From: Leifsonia shinshuensis
Lineage (GTDB): Bacteria; Actinomycetota; Actinomycetes; Actinomycetales; Microbacteriaceae
Direction: 5' to 3'
NCBI RefSeq assembly: GCF_022606355.1
Contig: NZ_JAHHZQ010000003.1
Coordinates: forward strand, 186,001 to 250,000
DNA length: 64,000 nucleotides
A model generated the notes under the pieces. That model had not been told where the DNA came from and did not search any database. It was given only the letters and a program-made list of their open reading frames with translations. The position numbers and the translations under genes were made by a program. Positions within the stretch are counted from its first letter, which is position 1; each line of letters begins with the position of its first letter. Positions 42,657 through 51,214 of the stretch are shown piece by piece.

Positions 42657-42882
42657 CCTTGATCCTTTCCAGACGGGCCGAATGTGAGTGCCCGGTCTCT
42701 ACTTTCGGGCGCGGGAGGGCATCAGGGAACCGCGTATCGGCTATGCCGGGGATCAATGAGACTGATTTCCTAGGTCTGCATCGGCGGCTCTTTGGTCGTA
42801 GTGCAGCCCAAGATGCGGATTCTGGGACGCAAGTATGGCCCTGATCTCGCTCTTATGGGGTGAGGTTGTGTCAGAATCAAGC
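42657..42882. promoter_or_regulatory. Divergent promoter region, aromatic operon versus ROK regulator
   Basis: This 226-bp spacer must contain both promoters. For the regulator a CAGAAT box (42872-42877) ends five bases before the ATG at 42883. For the dioxygenase operon a GTAGAGA stretch (near 42700, minus strand) is a possible -10 box. A GCATC/GATGC pair around 42779-42817 is the only inverted repeat noted; a ROK operator is expected here but not clear. Confidence 0.45.
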
Positions 42883-44151
42883 ATGGCCAGGGACTCCGCA
42901 CTCCGTTTCGGCGCACAGACCGACGAGGTGATGAGCCTCCTACGCGTGGTCAACCTCGTCCGTACCGGGGAGGCCGACACCCGTCCCGAGATCGGCCGGC
43001 TGACCGGGCTCGGCCGCGGCGTCGTGGCGCAGCGCGTCGACGCGGCGATCGAGATGGGCTTCCTGGAGGACGGCGAGTACGGTCCGTCGTCCGGCGGTCG
43101 CGCGCCACGGACGCTCCGCTTCCGGGCGGACCAGGGCCGGATCGTGATCTGTGCGCTCGGCGCCCTCCACATCCGTGTCGGCCTGGCCTCCCTCGACGGC
43201 ACCGTGCTCGCGGAAGCGCACTGCGCGTGGGACATCGGCCGCGGGCCGGCCGCGACGATCGATACGGCTCTCGGAATGATCGACGAACTGCTCGCCGCAG
43301 GCGAGGAACGCCCGGTCTGGGCGGTCGCCGTCGGCGTTCCCGGCCCCGTGGACTTCGAGACGGGCTCGCCGGTCGCGCCGCCCATCATGCCCGGCTGGAA
43401 CGGATTCGACGTGCGCCGCCGCTTCGAGCAGCGCTTCGACGCGCCGGTCTGGGTCGACAACGACGTCAACCTGCTCGCGCTCACCGAACGCAGCCACCGA
43501 CGCGACGACAACGTCGACCTGATCTACTGCAAGGTCGGCAGCGGCATCGGCGCCGGCCTCGTCTCGCACGGCCGCATCCACCGCGGCGCCAATGGCGCGG
43601 CCGGCGACATCGGTCACGTGCGCGTGCGCGACTCCACCGCGGTCTGCCGCTGCGGCAAGGTGGGCTGCCTGGAGGCGGAGGCCTCGGGCTGGGCGATCAT
43701 GCGTGACGCCGAGCGGGCGCTCGAGGAGGGGGCGACGGGCATCCTCGCCGGCCTCGTCGAGCGCGGAGAGCCGATCACCCCGGAGGCCGTGTCGATCGCG
43801 GCCCAGGACGGCGATGCCCTCGCGATCTCGCTCGTGCAGCGTTCGGCCCGGCTGATCGGAGAGTCGATCGCGGCGCTCGTCAACATGTTCAACCCGGGAG
43901 TGATCGTGGTCGGCGGAGCGGTCTCTTCGGCCGGGGAGATCTTCCTGGCCGAGGTGCGCCAGCGCGTCTACGAGCTGTCTCTGCCGTTGGCGACCCGCGA
44001 CCTCTCGATCGTGCGGTCCATCGGCGACGAGCGGGAGCCGCTCCGCGGTGGTGCAGAGCTCGCGATCGAGGAGCTGTTCGACGTGACGTTCCCGCGCTGG
44101 TTCGCAGACGGACGGCCGACGATCGAGCGGATCAAGGGACAGGCGGCGTAG
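42883..44151 (+). CDS. ROK-family transcriptional regulator
   Basis: A 422-residue NagC/XylR-type regulator. The N-terminal winged helix (residues ~15-70) includes GEADTRPEIGRLTGLGRGVV; the rest is a sugar-kinase-like ROK domain with VAVGVPGPVDFETG, WVDNDVNLLALTE, GSGIGAGLVSHGRIHRGANG and the zinc motif CRCGKVGCLEAEASG. Such proteins sense sugars or sugar phosphates. Its position between the aromatic operon and the fused C-deglycosidase suggests that it couples sugar sensing to C-glycoside and aglycone catabolism. The ATG at 42883 is chosen for the -10 box just upstream. Confidence 0.85.
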   Translation: MARDSALRFGAQTDEVMSLLRVVNLVRTGEADTRPEIGRLTGLGRGVVAQRVDAAIEMGFLEDGEYGPSSGGRAPRTLRFRADQGRIVICALGALHIRVGLASLDGTVLAEAHCAWDIGRGPAATIDTALGMIDELLAAGEERPVWAVAVGVPGPVDFETGSPVAPPIMPGWNGFDVRRRFEQRFDAPVWVDNDVNLLALTERSHRRDDNVDLIYCKVGSGIGAGLVSHGRIHRGANGAAGDIGHVRVRDSTAVCRCGKVGCLEAEASGWAIMRDAERALEEGATGILAGLVERGEPITPEAVSIAAQDGDALAISLVQRSARLIGESIAALVNMFNPGVIVVGGAVSSAGEIFLAEVRQRVYELSLPLATRDLSIVRSIGDEREPLRGGAELAIEELFDVTFPRWFADGRPTIERIKGQAA

Positions 44152-44172
44152 CGGCGAGATCTTGCCCTCGCG

Positions 44173-44225
44173 ATTCGTGACGAATGTCGAGATTCATGGC
44201 ACGAATGTCGGGATTCGTGACGAAG
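44173..44225. repeat. Three palindromes of the ATTCGTGACGAAT family
   Basis: ATTCGTGACGAAT at 44173-44185, ATTCATGGCACGAAT at 44192-44206 and a degenerate ATTCGTGACGAAG at 44213-44225, about 20 bp apart, in the spacer after the ROK gene. They are the same family as the 26668 array, here between two genes on the same strand. Confidence 0.88.
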
Positions 44226-44233
44226 GTCGCTTC

Positions 44234-44274
44234 TTCCGGTTTCAGACATAAGCGTGTAGCTTACGGTCGTAAGC
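44234..44274 (+). promoter_or_regulatory. Promoter and operator of the fused C-deglycosidase gene
   Basis: TTCCGG -35 (44234-44239) and TAGCTT -10 (44257-44262) are 17 bp apart. The palindrome GCTTACG-GT-CGTAAGC (44259-44274) overlaps the -10 box, the expected place for a repressor site, possibly for the adjacent ROK protein. Confidence 0.5.
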
Positions 44275-44292
44275 CGGACTCGAAGGGGTGGC

Positions 44293-45606
44293 ATGGGCCT
44301 GCAGATCCTGGGCGACGATGCCCTGACCTCGACCGCCGACGGGTTCGCCGTGCACATGAGCCTGCCATGGATCCGGTCGCTGCCGTTGTCGAGCGTGTCG
44401 GCGATGCGCCTCCACCTCGACGGGGAGGAGTGTGCTGTCGAGCTGCCGGACGGCGACGGCTGGTGGTTCGTGCAGGACCGGCTGGTGCTGCGCGTCCGCC
44501 GGCCGCTGCCTCCCGGCGCCCACACTGTCGCGGTTTCGTTCCGACTGCTCATCCCGTACCTTCCGGGTGGGCCGGATGCTCCCCTCGTCCTCGACTTCGG
44601 CGACGAGCGGCGGCTGGAGGCCGCGCGCGAGACCGTGTCGTCGTGGACTGCTGCGGCGAGCGCCTTCAACTGGACGCCGGAGGTCATCCGCGCCGAGCGG
44701 GCGGCGACCGACATCGCGATCGGCATCGTGACCTCCGGGGTGGCGACGGTCGTCGAGCTCGAACCGGGACAGCTCTGGAGGTCGTTCCCGTCGACGCCGA
44801 CAGAGGAGGCCGTCGCACTCCGCGAACGGATCAGGGCGGCGGGCGGACGGGTCGGCATCGTCGGCGCGAGCCTCGACGAGTGGCTGAGCCCGACCAGGAG
44901 GCGCGACGACGACGAGCGGTTCGCGTTCCTTCTCCCCCAGCTGCAGACCGCCCACGATCTCGGTGCGGAGGGCGTGCGGCTGCCGATCGGACAGGCGGGC
45001 GCGGCACTGCTCGGGAGGCTGCAGCCCGTTCTGCACGAGCTCGACCTGACACTGTATGAAGAGGTGCAGGGGCAGCAGTCGCCGGACTCCCCTCCTGTCG
45101 CCCGAGCGGTCGACGACATCGCCGCGCTCGCTGACGCCCGCGTCCGGCTGCTCGTGGACACCAGCATGCTGATGCCGGCGCTCCCGGTCACCTACCTCGA
45201 CGCGCTGGCTCCGAGCATCCCTGGCGGCCTGCTCGATCGGCTGACCACTGCCTGGCTGGAGCCGGCGACGCTCGACGCCGTCGTGGCCCACCTCCGGTCG
45301 GGCGCGGTGCCTCCCGCCGCGCACGCGCTCTACATGGACCTGCTGGTGCGCTTCGGCCGCTCGCCGGCGAACGCGTTACGCGGCATCCTCCCGCTCGTGG
45401 GCGCGTTCCACCTCAAGTTCTGGGACCTCGATGACACCGACAGGCGGGTCTCGCAGCCGTTGCGTGATCTGGGCGCGCTCCTGCGCGAGGCCGCGCCCGG
45501 TTTCACCGGCACGCTCTGCAGCGAGTGGGGAGGCCACGAGTGGCTCGACGCGGACCCCACCGACCTGACGCGCGCGCACCTCGCCCTCGCGCGCGCCTCC
45601 CTCTAG
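44293..45606 (+). CDS. Fused beta-alpha C-glycoside deglycosidase (DUF6379 plus TIM barrel)
   Basis: A 437-residue protein joining the two subunits of a C-deglycosidase. Residues ~15-105 match the small beta subunit (DGFAVHMSLPWIRSLPLSSV and WWFVQDRL, like the beta proteins at 50789 and 54195). Residues ~125-437 match the alpha TIM barrel of 52034 and 53080. Its metal ligands are kept: a Glu at 256/257 (LYEEVQ), Asp289 (LLVDTS), His373 (AFHLKFWDL) and Glu411 (CSEWGGHEW). The predicted reaction is cleavage of the C-C bond between a 3-keto sugar and an aromatic ring. GAAGGGG precedes the ATG. The known enzymes have separate subunits; whether the barrel is fully active here is unproven. Confidence 0.78.
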   Translation: MGLQILGDDALTSTADGFAVHMSLPWIRSLPLSSVSAMRLHLDGEECAVELPDGDGWWFVQDRLVLRVRRPLPPGAHTVAVSFRLLIPYLPGGPDAPLVLDFGDERRLEAARETVSSWTAAASAFNWTPEVIRAERAATDIAIGIVTSGVATVVELEPGQLWRSFPSTPTEEAVALRERIRAAGGRVGIVGASLDEWLSPTRRRDDDERFAFLLPQLQTAHDLGAEGVRLPIGQAGAALLGRLQPVLHELDLTLYEEVQGQQSPDSPPVARAVDDIAALADARVRLLVDTSMLMPALPVTYLDALAPSIPGGLLDRLTTAWLEPATLDAVVAHLRSGAVPPAAHALYMDLLVRFGRSPANALRGILPLVGAFHLKFWDLDDTDRRVSQPLRDLGALLREAAPGFTGTLCSEWGGHEWLDADPTDLTRAHLALARASL

Positions 45607-45635
45607 AACCCGCCGAGGGGGCGGCCGGCGAGCGC

Positions 45636-46505
45636 TCAGCGCTCGTGGTTGTAGTACGGCCAGGGGAGGAAGCGGCGCTCGCCCCGGCGGTCGGGTCCGG
45701 TCAGCGTCACTTCGCCGGTGGCGGCCCACTCGACGCCGCGCGGGAACATCCGGATGAACTCGACGCGGCGGAAGGTATCGATGTCGTGCCCGATCGTGAT
45801 GGTGAACGAGCGACCCGCTCCGTACTCGTTGATCCAGGCGATCGGCTGGTCGGTGTTCATGCCGGGGAGGGCGGCGATACCCTCGCCCGGGATCGCCACC
45901 GGGTAGTGCGACATCGGCCAGACCGGCGCGTTCTCGTAGGACTCGAGGTCGTCGTAGGTGGTGAGCAGCACCTGCGCGCCGTCCAGGATCTCGACACCGG
46001 TGAGGATGTCGTCCCCCGTGACGGTCCAGCGTGCGCTGATGCCGTCGGTGATCGGGTGGCGTGGCTCGACGGTGTCGAGCTGCGCCTCGCCCCACGGGCG
46101 TGGCCGCAGGCCTCCAGCGACGGTCAGCCGCGACCCGCGCAGGGTGTTGTACTCGTCCGGGTAGCCCCAGTCGTCCTCCTGCGCGGCCGAGCCGTGGAAC
46201 CAGACGATGCCCTTGCCGTCGTCGTGGACGAACTTCAGGAGCGCGGCATCCGTCTCGGCGCCGAAGCCGACGGCCTTCTCGTGGTAGCCGTCGCGACCCT
46301 CGAAGACGACGATCACCACGTCGTATTTGTCGATGATCTGCGCGCCCAGCCCGCGCGGGTCCTCCACGACCCGCACGCGGAATCGCCCGGTGTCCTCCAG
46401 CAGCTGCGTCAGCCAGACGTTGTGCTGGCGGAAGCTGCGGTGCTCGTTGTCGTGCTCACGGGTCATGTGCCCAGAGAGGATGAGCACGTCGATGGTGTCG
46501 GTCAT
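45636..46505 (-). CDS. ThuA-like domain protein
   Basis: A 289-residue class I glutamine amidotransferase-like (ThuA) protein. DVLILSGHMTREHDNEHR at the start, YDVVIVVFEGRDGYHEKAV, GKGIVWFHGSAAQEDDWGYP and GRSFTITIGHDIDTFRRVEF are typical, with WHG/WFHG in place of a nucleophilic Cys. ThuA-type proteins are often encoded in operons for 3-keto-sugar metabolism, with Gfo/Idh/MocA dehydrogenases. It is the last gene of the C-glycoside operon (4-bp overlap with the FMN enzyme), so a role in handling the released keto sugar is likely but unproven. Confidence 0.8.
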   Translation of the reverse strand: MTDTIDVLILSGHMTREHDNEHRSFRQHNVWLTQLLEDTGRFRVRVVEDPRGLGAQIIDKYDVVIVVFEGRDGYHEKAVGFGAETDAALLKFVHDDGKGIVWFHGSAAQEDDWGYPDEYNTLRGSRLTVAGGLRPRPWGEAQLDTVEPRHPITDGISARWTVTGDDILTGVEILDGAQVLLTTYDDLESYENAPVWPMSHYPVAIPGEGIAALPGMNTDQPIAWINEYGAGRSFTITIGHDIDTFRRVEFIRMFPRGVEWAATGEVTLTGPDRRGERRFLPWPYYNHER

Positions 46506-47596
46506 GGAATTCTCCGTCCTGGTTCGAGGATGGCGTCGTCGATGTCCGACACGCTCGTGGCTCCGGTGATCGCCATCCCCTCGGCCAGCTCGGCTCGAAG
46601 GATGCTCAGGACGCGCTCCACTCCGGCGGCGGCGCCGACGGTCAGCCCCCACAGAGCCGGACGACCGACGAGCACGGCTCTCGCGCCGAGGCCGAGCGCC
46701 CGCAGAACGTCGAACCCGGATCGGATGCCGCTGTCGGCATACACCTCGATGTCGTCACCCACAGCGTCGATGACGGCGGGGAGCGCATGCGCCACGGGTT
46801 GCGAGGACCGCAGCGCCTGCCCGGCGTGGTTGGACACGATGACGCCGGCGGCGCCGTGGTCTCGGGCGAGGATCGCGTCCTCGGGCCGGATGACCCCCTT
46901 CAGCAGGAGGGGCAGGTCGGACAGCCCTTTCAACCACTCCACATCCCCCCACGAGGCACTCGGGTCGGGGAAGGTCGCGCCGAACGGCTTGTCACGGTAG
47001 TCCCGGACGACATACATCGTGTGGGCGTCATCCCGCCACTGCTGCTCCAGAGCGCGCATCGCCTCCCGCATCGGCCGCGGAAACGACGGCATCACGGGGA
47101 GGTCGACCGTCAGGCAGAGAGCCGAAGCGCCGGCGGCGACGGCACGCTCGACCACGTCGCGCACGACCTCGCGGTCGCGGAAGCAGTAGACCTGCTGCCA
47201 ATAGCGACCGGCCGCCACCGCGCCGACCTGTTCCGGGGTCCGCGCGCCCGTCATGCTCAGTGTGGTGATGGTCCCGGCTGCCATCGCGCCCCGGGCGGTG
47301 GCGACCTCCCCCTCCGGCTGCACGAACGTGGAGCCCACGAACGGTGCCGTGATGATCGGCAGGGAGATACGTTCGCCGAGCACGGTGACCGACGTGTCGA
47401 CGTCACCGACATCGGTGAGCGCACGGGGCCGGAGATGGATGCTGCTCCAGGCGGCGATGTCGTCGTGCAGCGTCCGCTCCATGCCCGCGTTGTTGACGAA
47501 CTCCCGGTACGCTTCGGGCATCACGCGCTCCGCAGCGACCCGGAACTCCTCCACGTCCCAGAGGTCCGCGAGGTCGACACTCTCCGTCCGGATCAC
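46502..47596 (-). CDS. FMN-dependent alpha-hydroxyacid dehydrogenase/oxidase family enzyme
   Basis: A 364-residue TIM-barrel flavoprotein of the lactate/glycolate oxidase family: DTSVTVLGERISLPIITAPF, SMTGARTPEQVGAV, VDLPVMPSFPRPMREAM, GLSDLPLLLKGVIRPEDA (active-site Lys) and VIVSNHAGQALRSSQP (the catalytic-His region, which differs from the usual NHGGRQ). The C-terminal ADSGIRSGFDVLRALGLGA binds FMN. It may oxidise a hydroxyacid arising from the sugar. The GTG start overlaps the Gfo/Idh/MocA stop (GTGA), with GGAG six bases upstream. Confidence 0.85.
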   Translation of the reverse strand: MIRTESVDLADLWDVEEFRVAAERVMPEAYREFVNNAGMERTLHDDIAAWSSIHLRPRALTDVGDVDTSVTVLGERISLPIITAPFVGSTFVQPEGEVATARGAMAAGTITTLSMTGARTPEQVGAVAAGRYWQQVYCFRDREVVRDVVERAVAAGASALCLTVDLPVMPSFPRPMREAMRALEQQWRDDAHTMYVVRDYRDKPFGATFPDPSASWGDVEWLKGLSDLPLLLKGVIRPEDAILARDHGAAGVIVSNHAGQALRSSQPVAHALPAVIDAVGDDIEVYADSGIRSGFDVLRALGLGARAVLVGRPALWGLTVGAAAGVERVLSILRAELAEGMAITGATSVSDIDDAILEPGRRIP

Positions 47597-48585
47597 CGTG
47601 GCTCCAGCCCGGCGGCCCGGTAGATGTCGTCGACCGCGCGCATCGTGCCGACGCCGCGCTCGGCGTCGAGGATGCTGGGGGCTCCGTCGCCGAGAACGGC
47701 GACGAGGTGTTCCAGCTGACGCGCGTAGCTGTTCTCCCCGTCGACCGCGGTCTCCTCCACGAGGAGGTCGTCGCCCGCGCTGACGCGCAATGTCGCTCCC
47801 CACTGCGGCACGATGACGCTCGTGGCCTCCAGGTGCGCCGCCGAGCCGGCGATGCGCAGCGACATGGCGCCCTCGTCGTCGCCGAGGAACGAAGCGCGGA
47901 CGTCGGCCCGCGCTCCCGACGGCAGCCGCAGTACGGCGTCGGTCTGCAGGTCGATCCGCTGGTCGCCGTCATAGAGCACCGCGGTGGCCTGCTCGACCAC
48001 CGGCTCCCCCCACGCGGCGCGAAGGAGGTCGACCGCGTAACAACCCACATCCATCACAGCCCCGCCGCCCAGGTCTCCGTCGAGTCGGATGTTTCCCGGC
48101 TTGACGACGAAGTGCGGGATGCTGAAGTCGATGTCGACGCTCTCGACGTCGCCGAGCACGCCCGATGCGATGACGTCGAGCAGGCGTTGCGTGAACGAGT
48201 GGAGCCGGTAGTGGAAGCCGACGAAAGCACGTCGGCCCGTCGCCTCGGCGGTTTCGCCGATCAGGGCGGCGGTCGTGCCGTTGACCGACAGCGGCTTCTC
48301 GCACAAGACGTGCTTCCCGGCGCGCAGCGCGCGGACTGCCCACTCGGCGTGGGTGATCGGCGGCAACGCGAGGTAAACGAGGTCGATGTCGGGGTCGGAC
48401 AGGATCGTCTCGTAGCCGCCGTGCTTCGGCAGCCCCAGTCGCTCGCCGAACGCGCGGGCGCGTTCCGGATCGCGCGCCCCGATGGCGACGACGCTCGCCC
48501 CCGCCACGTCGTGCGACGGTTCCACCATCGCCCGCTCCGCGATACCACCGGCCCCCAGGATGCCGATCCTCAGCTCCGACGGCAC
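47593..48585 (-). CDS. Gfo/Idh/MocA-family sugar dehydrogenase (first copy)
   Basis: A 330-residue NAD(P)-dependent oxidoreductase. The Rossmann start RIGILGAGGIAERAM and the catalytic-Lys motif [11 protein letters not shown] are clear, followed by the alpha/beta domain (GFHYRLHSFTQRLL, GGGAVMDVGCYAVDLLRAAW). Such enzymes oxidise or reduce sugars at C3 and other positions; in gut C-glycoside systems a member (DgpA) oxidises the C-linked sugar. Here it could do that, or reduce the released 3-keto glucose to glucose. GTG start with AGGA eight bases upstream, 4 bp after the preceding stop. Confidence 0.87.
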   Translation of the reverse strand: MPSELRIGILGAGGIAERAMVEPSHDVAGASVVAIGARDPERARAFGERLGLPKHGGYETILSDPDIDLVYLALPPITHAEWAVRALRAGKHVLCEKPLSVNGTTAALIGETAEATGRRAFVGFHYRLHSFTQRLLDVIASGVLGDVESVDIDFSIPHFVVKPGNIRLDGDLGGGAVMDVGCYAVDLLRAAWGEPVVEQATAVLYDGDQRIDLQTDAVLRLPSGARADVRASFLGDDEGAMSLRIAGSAAHLEATSVIVPQWGATLRVSAGDDLLVEETAVDGENSYARQLEHLVAVLGDGAPSILDAERGVGTMRAVDDIYRAAGLEPR

Positions 48586-48589
48586 GATG

Positions 48590-49597
48590 TCAGTCCTGCT
48601 TCGTCGAGAAGGCGGCGTCGAAGGACGCGTCCGGCGGGGTGATCGCGTTGAGCTCGCGCACGAAGGCGATGGCCTCCGGGGCGCCCTGGAGGCGGTCCAT
48701 GCCGGCGTCCTCCCACTCCACGGACGTCGGGCCGGTGTAGCCGATGAAGTTGAGCGCGCGGAAGATCGGCTCCCACGGCACCTCGCCGTGCGCCGTCGAC
48801 ACGAACGTCCAGCCGCGGCGCGGGTTCGCCCACGGCAGGTGCGAGCCGAGCACTCCGTTGCGGCCGTCGAGGTTGGTGATCGACTCCTTCACGTGCACGT
48901 GGAAGATGTGGTCGGCGAAGTCGAGCACGAACGCCACTGGGTCCAGCTGCTGCCACATGAAGTGCGACGGGTCGAAGTTGATGCCGAAGCTCTCGCGGTG
49001 GCCGATGGCCTTCAGTGTCGCCTTGGCCGTCCAGTAGTCGTAGGCGATCTCGGAGGGGTGCACCTCGAGCGCGAAGCGCACTCCGACCTCCTCGAAGACA
49101 TCGAGGATCGGGTGGAAACGGTCGGCGAAGTCCCGGTAGCCGGCCGCGATCCACTCGTCGGAGGCCGGCGGGAACATCGCCACGGCCTTCCAGATCGAGG
49201 AGCCGGTGAAGCCGGTGACGGTCTTCACACCGAGCGCGGCAGCCATCCGGGCGGTGAGCTTCAGCTCCTCGGCAGCGCGCTGCCGCACGCCTTCCGGATC
49301 GCCGTCGCCCCAGACCCGGTCGTTGAGGATGCCGCGGTGCCGCTCGTCGATCGGGTCGTCGCAGACGGCCTGGCCGGCGAGGTGGTTGGAGATCGTCCAC
49401 ACGTTCAGGCCGTTGCGCTCCAGGATGTCCTTCCGCGACTGCACGTAATCGGCGTCGTCCCACCGCGAGACGTCGAGGTGGTCGCCCCAGCAGGCGATCT
49501 CGAGGCCGTCGTAGCCCCACTCGCCCGCGAGCCGGGCCACCTCCTCGAACGGGAGGTCGGCCCACTGGCCGGTGAACAGGGTGATCGGTCGGGTCAT
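48590..49597 (-). CDS. Sugar phosphate isomerase/epimerase (TIM barrel)
   Basis: A 335-residue xylose-isomerase-like TIM barrel. Metal-site segments are visible as [40 protein letters not shown] and [12 protein letters not shown]. It differs from the alpha subunits of the C-deglycosidase at 52034 and 53080 in having no nearby beta gene of its own phase and in matching the YcjR-like epimerases that work with Gfo/Idh/MocA partners on keto sugars. Placed between two such dehydrogenases, it probably epimerises the 3-keto sugar. GAGGAGG lies before the ATG. Confidence 0.85.
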   Translation of the reverse strand: MTRPITLFTGQWADLPFEEVARLAGEWGYDGLEIACWGDHLDVSRWDDADYVQSRKDILERNGLNVWTISNHLAGQAVCDDPIDERHRGILNDRVWGDGDPEGVRQRAAEELKLTARMAAALGVKTVTGFTGSSIWKAVAMFPPASDEWIAAGYRDFADRFHPILDVFEEVGVRFALEVHPSEIAYDYWTAKATLKAIGHRESFGINFDPSHFMWQQLDPVAFVLDFADHIFHVHVKESITNLDGRNGVLGSHLPWANPRRGWTFVSTAHGEVPWEPIFRALNFIGYTGPTSVEWEDAGMDRLQGAPEAIAFVRELNAITPPDASFDAAFSTKQD

Positions 49598-49610
49598 GAT
49601 CGTCCTCCTC

Positions 49611-50792
49611 CTAGACGCGCGCGGGTTCTGCGGCCTCGACCGCGACCCACGCCGAGTCGTTCGCCGAGCTGGCTTCCACCGCGGCGAGCACGCGCTGCAC
49701 GGCCAGCCCGTCGGCGAAGGTCGGGTCGAGCTCGGTGCCGTGGGCGATGGCTGTGACGAAATCGACGACCTGGTGCGAGAACCCGTGCTCGTAGCCGAGC
49801 ATGTGGCCAGGAGGCCACCACGCCGAGACGTAGGGATGCTCGGGCTCGGTGACCAGGATCGTCGTGAACCCCTGCAGTTCGCCGGGCGCGTTGCGGTCGC
49901 AGTACCGCAGTTCGTTGAGGCGTTCGAGGTCGAACGCCAGCGCTCCCTGAGAGCCGGAGACCTCGATGGTGAGGGCGTTCTTGCGCCCGGTGGCGAAGCG
50001 CGTGGCCTCGAACGACACCAGTGCGCCGTTGCCGAGCCGTCCGGTGAAGATCGCGGCGTCGTCGACCGTCACGTCGCCGAGCTCTCCGGTGGAGCTGCCG
50101 GCGAACCCGGAGCGCTCGCCGAGCACGGGCCGTTGCGCGACGATCGTCTCGACCGTCCCGGAGACCCGGGTCACCGGGCTCCCTGTCACGAACTGCGTCA
50201 GGTCGACGATGTGCGCGCCGATGTCGCCCAGGGCTCCCGAACCGGCGTGCTCCCTCCGGAGGCGCCAGCCGAGCGGCACGGACGGGTCGACGAGCCAGTC
50301 CTGCCGATACGCCGCGCGCACCTGCCGCACCTCGCCGATCGTCCCGCGGGAGATCAGGTCCTGCAGCAGGGAGACGGCCGGGACGCGCCGGTAGGTGAAG
50401 CCCACCATCGCGCGCACCCCCTTCTCGGCGGCACGCTCGGCAGCCGCCGCCATCGCCTCGGCCTCCTCGACCGAGTTGGCGAGCGGCTTCTCGCACAGCA
50501 CGTGCTTGCCGGCCTCCAGCGCCGCGATCGCGATCTCGGCGTGCGAGTCGCCGGGCGTCACGATGTCGACCAGGTCGATGTCGTCGCGGGCGATCACCTC
50601 TCGCCAGTCGGTGGCGTGCTCGGCCCAGCCCCACTGCGCGGCGGCCTTCGCCACCGCCTCCTCGTTCCGTCCGGCGATCACGGCCAGCTCGACCGAGTCA
50701 GCGAGGTCGAAGACGCGGGGAGCCTGCCGCCAGCCCACCGAGTGCGCCGCGCCCATGAACCCGTAGCCGATCAGGGCCACGCGCAGCGTCAT
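49611..50792 (-). CDS. Gfo/Idh/MocA-family sugar dehydrogenase (second copy)
   Basis: A 393-residue NAD(P)-dependent oxidoreductase, longer than the copy at 47593. It has [55 protein letters not shown] and [15 protein letters not shown] (catalytic His). Together with the first copy it gives the operon one oxidising and one reducing step, as needed to make and then recycle a 3-keto sugar. Its ATG overlaps the stop of the beta-subunit gene at 50789 by 4 bp, which ties it closely to the C-deglycosidase genes. Confidence 0.88.
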   Translation of the reverse strand: MTLRVALIGYGFMGAAHSVGWRQAPRVFDLADSVELAVIAGRNEEAVAKAAAQWGWAEHATDWREVIARDDIDLVDIVTPGDSHAEIAIAALEAGKHVLCEKPLANSVEEAEAMAAAAERAAEKGVRAMVGFTYRRVPAVSLLQDLISRGTIGEVRQVRAAYRQDWLVDPSVPLGWRLRREHAGSGALGDIGAHIVDLTQFVTGSPVTRVSGTVETIVAQRPVLGERSGFAGSSTGELGDVTVDDAAIFTGRLGNGALVSFEATRFATGRKNALTIEVSGSQGALAFDLERLNELRYCDRNAPGELQGFTTILVTEPEHPYVSAWWPPGHMLGYEHGFSHQVVDFVTAIAHGTELDPTFADGLAVQRVLAAVEASSANDSAWVAVEAAEPARV

Positions 50793-51205
50793 GCCAGCAC
50801 CAGCTCGCGCTCGACAGGCACCCGGTTGGTCACGTACCGGCCGGGGCCGCCGTCGACGCCCGGCATGATCTGCATGTAGAGCAGACGCATGGTGAGGACG
50901 ACCTCCACGGTGAGTCTCTCGCCCGCCGCAGGCGCGTGGCCCAGCGGGATCACGACGTCAGGACGGTCGGCGACGAACCACAGGGTCTCGGACTGCTCCG
51001 GCAGCTCCTCGATCCGGTAGCTGCGGCCGTCCAGCTCGAAGCGGAGGTCGTCGCGCGGGATCTCCACACCGTTCACGGTCGCCGCGACGTCGTCGACCGC
51101 CGAGAGCCACAGGCTCCGGTACCAGGGGATCTGGATCGAGACCGCGATGCCGTCGTCGGTACGCCGCACGTCCTTCTCCGAGAACAGCGAGTTGTGCGTT
51201 GCCAT
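50789..51205 (-). CDS. C-glycoside deglycosidase beta subunit (DUF6379), copy 2
   Basis: A 138-residue beta-sandwich protein. The shared signature DDGIAVSIQIPWYRSLWLSAV and ETLWFVADRP matches the N-terminus of the fused protein at 44293 and the other beta protein at 54195. In known systems (DgpB, CarC) this small subunit packs on the alpha barrel and is required for C-C cleavage. It is separated from the alpha genes by one NTF2-like gene. AGGAGA precedes the ATG. Its C-terminal part (RLLYMQIMPGVDG) is longer than in copy 1. Confidence 0.82.
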   Translation of the reverse strand: MATHNSLFSEKDVRRTDDGIAVSIQIPWYRSLWLSAVDDVAATVNGVEIPRDDLRFELDGRSYRIEELPEQSETLWFVADRPDVVIPLGHAPAAGERLTVEVVLTMRLLYMQIMPGVDGGPGRYVTNRVPVERELVLA

Positions 51206-51214
51206 GAGCGTCTC

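Noticed and set aside
42835-42882. Start of the ROK regulator at 42835
   Set aside because: The extra 16 residues overlap the predicted -10 box and lie before the usual N-terminus of the helix-turn-helix.
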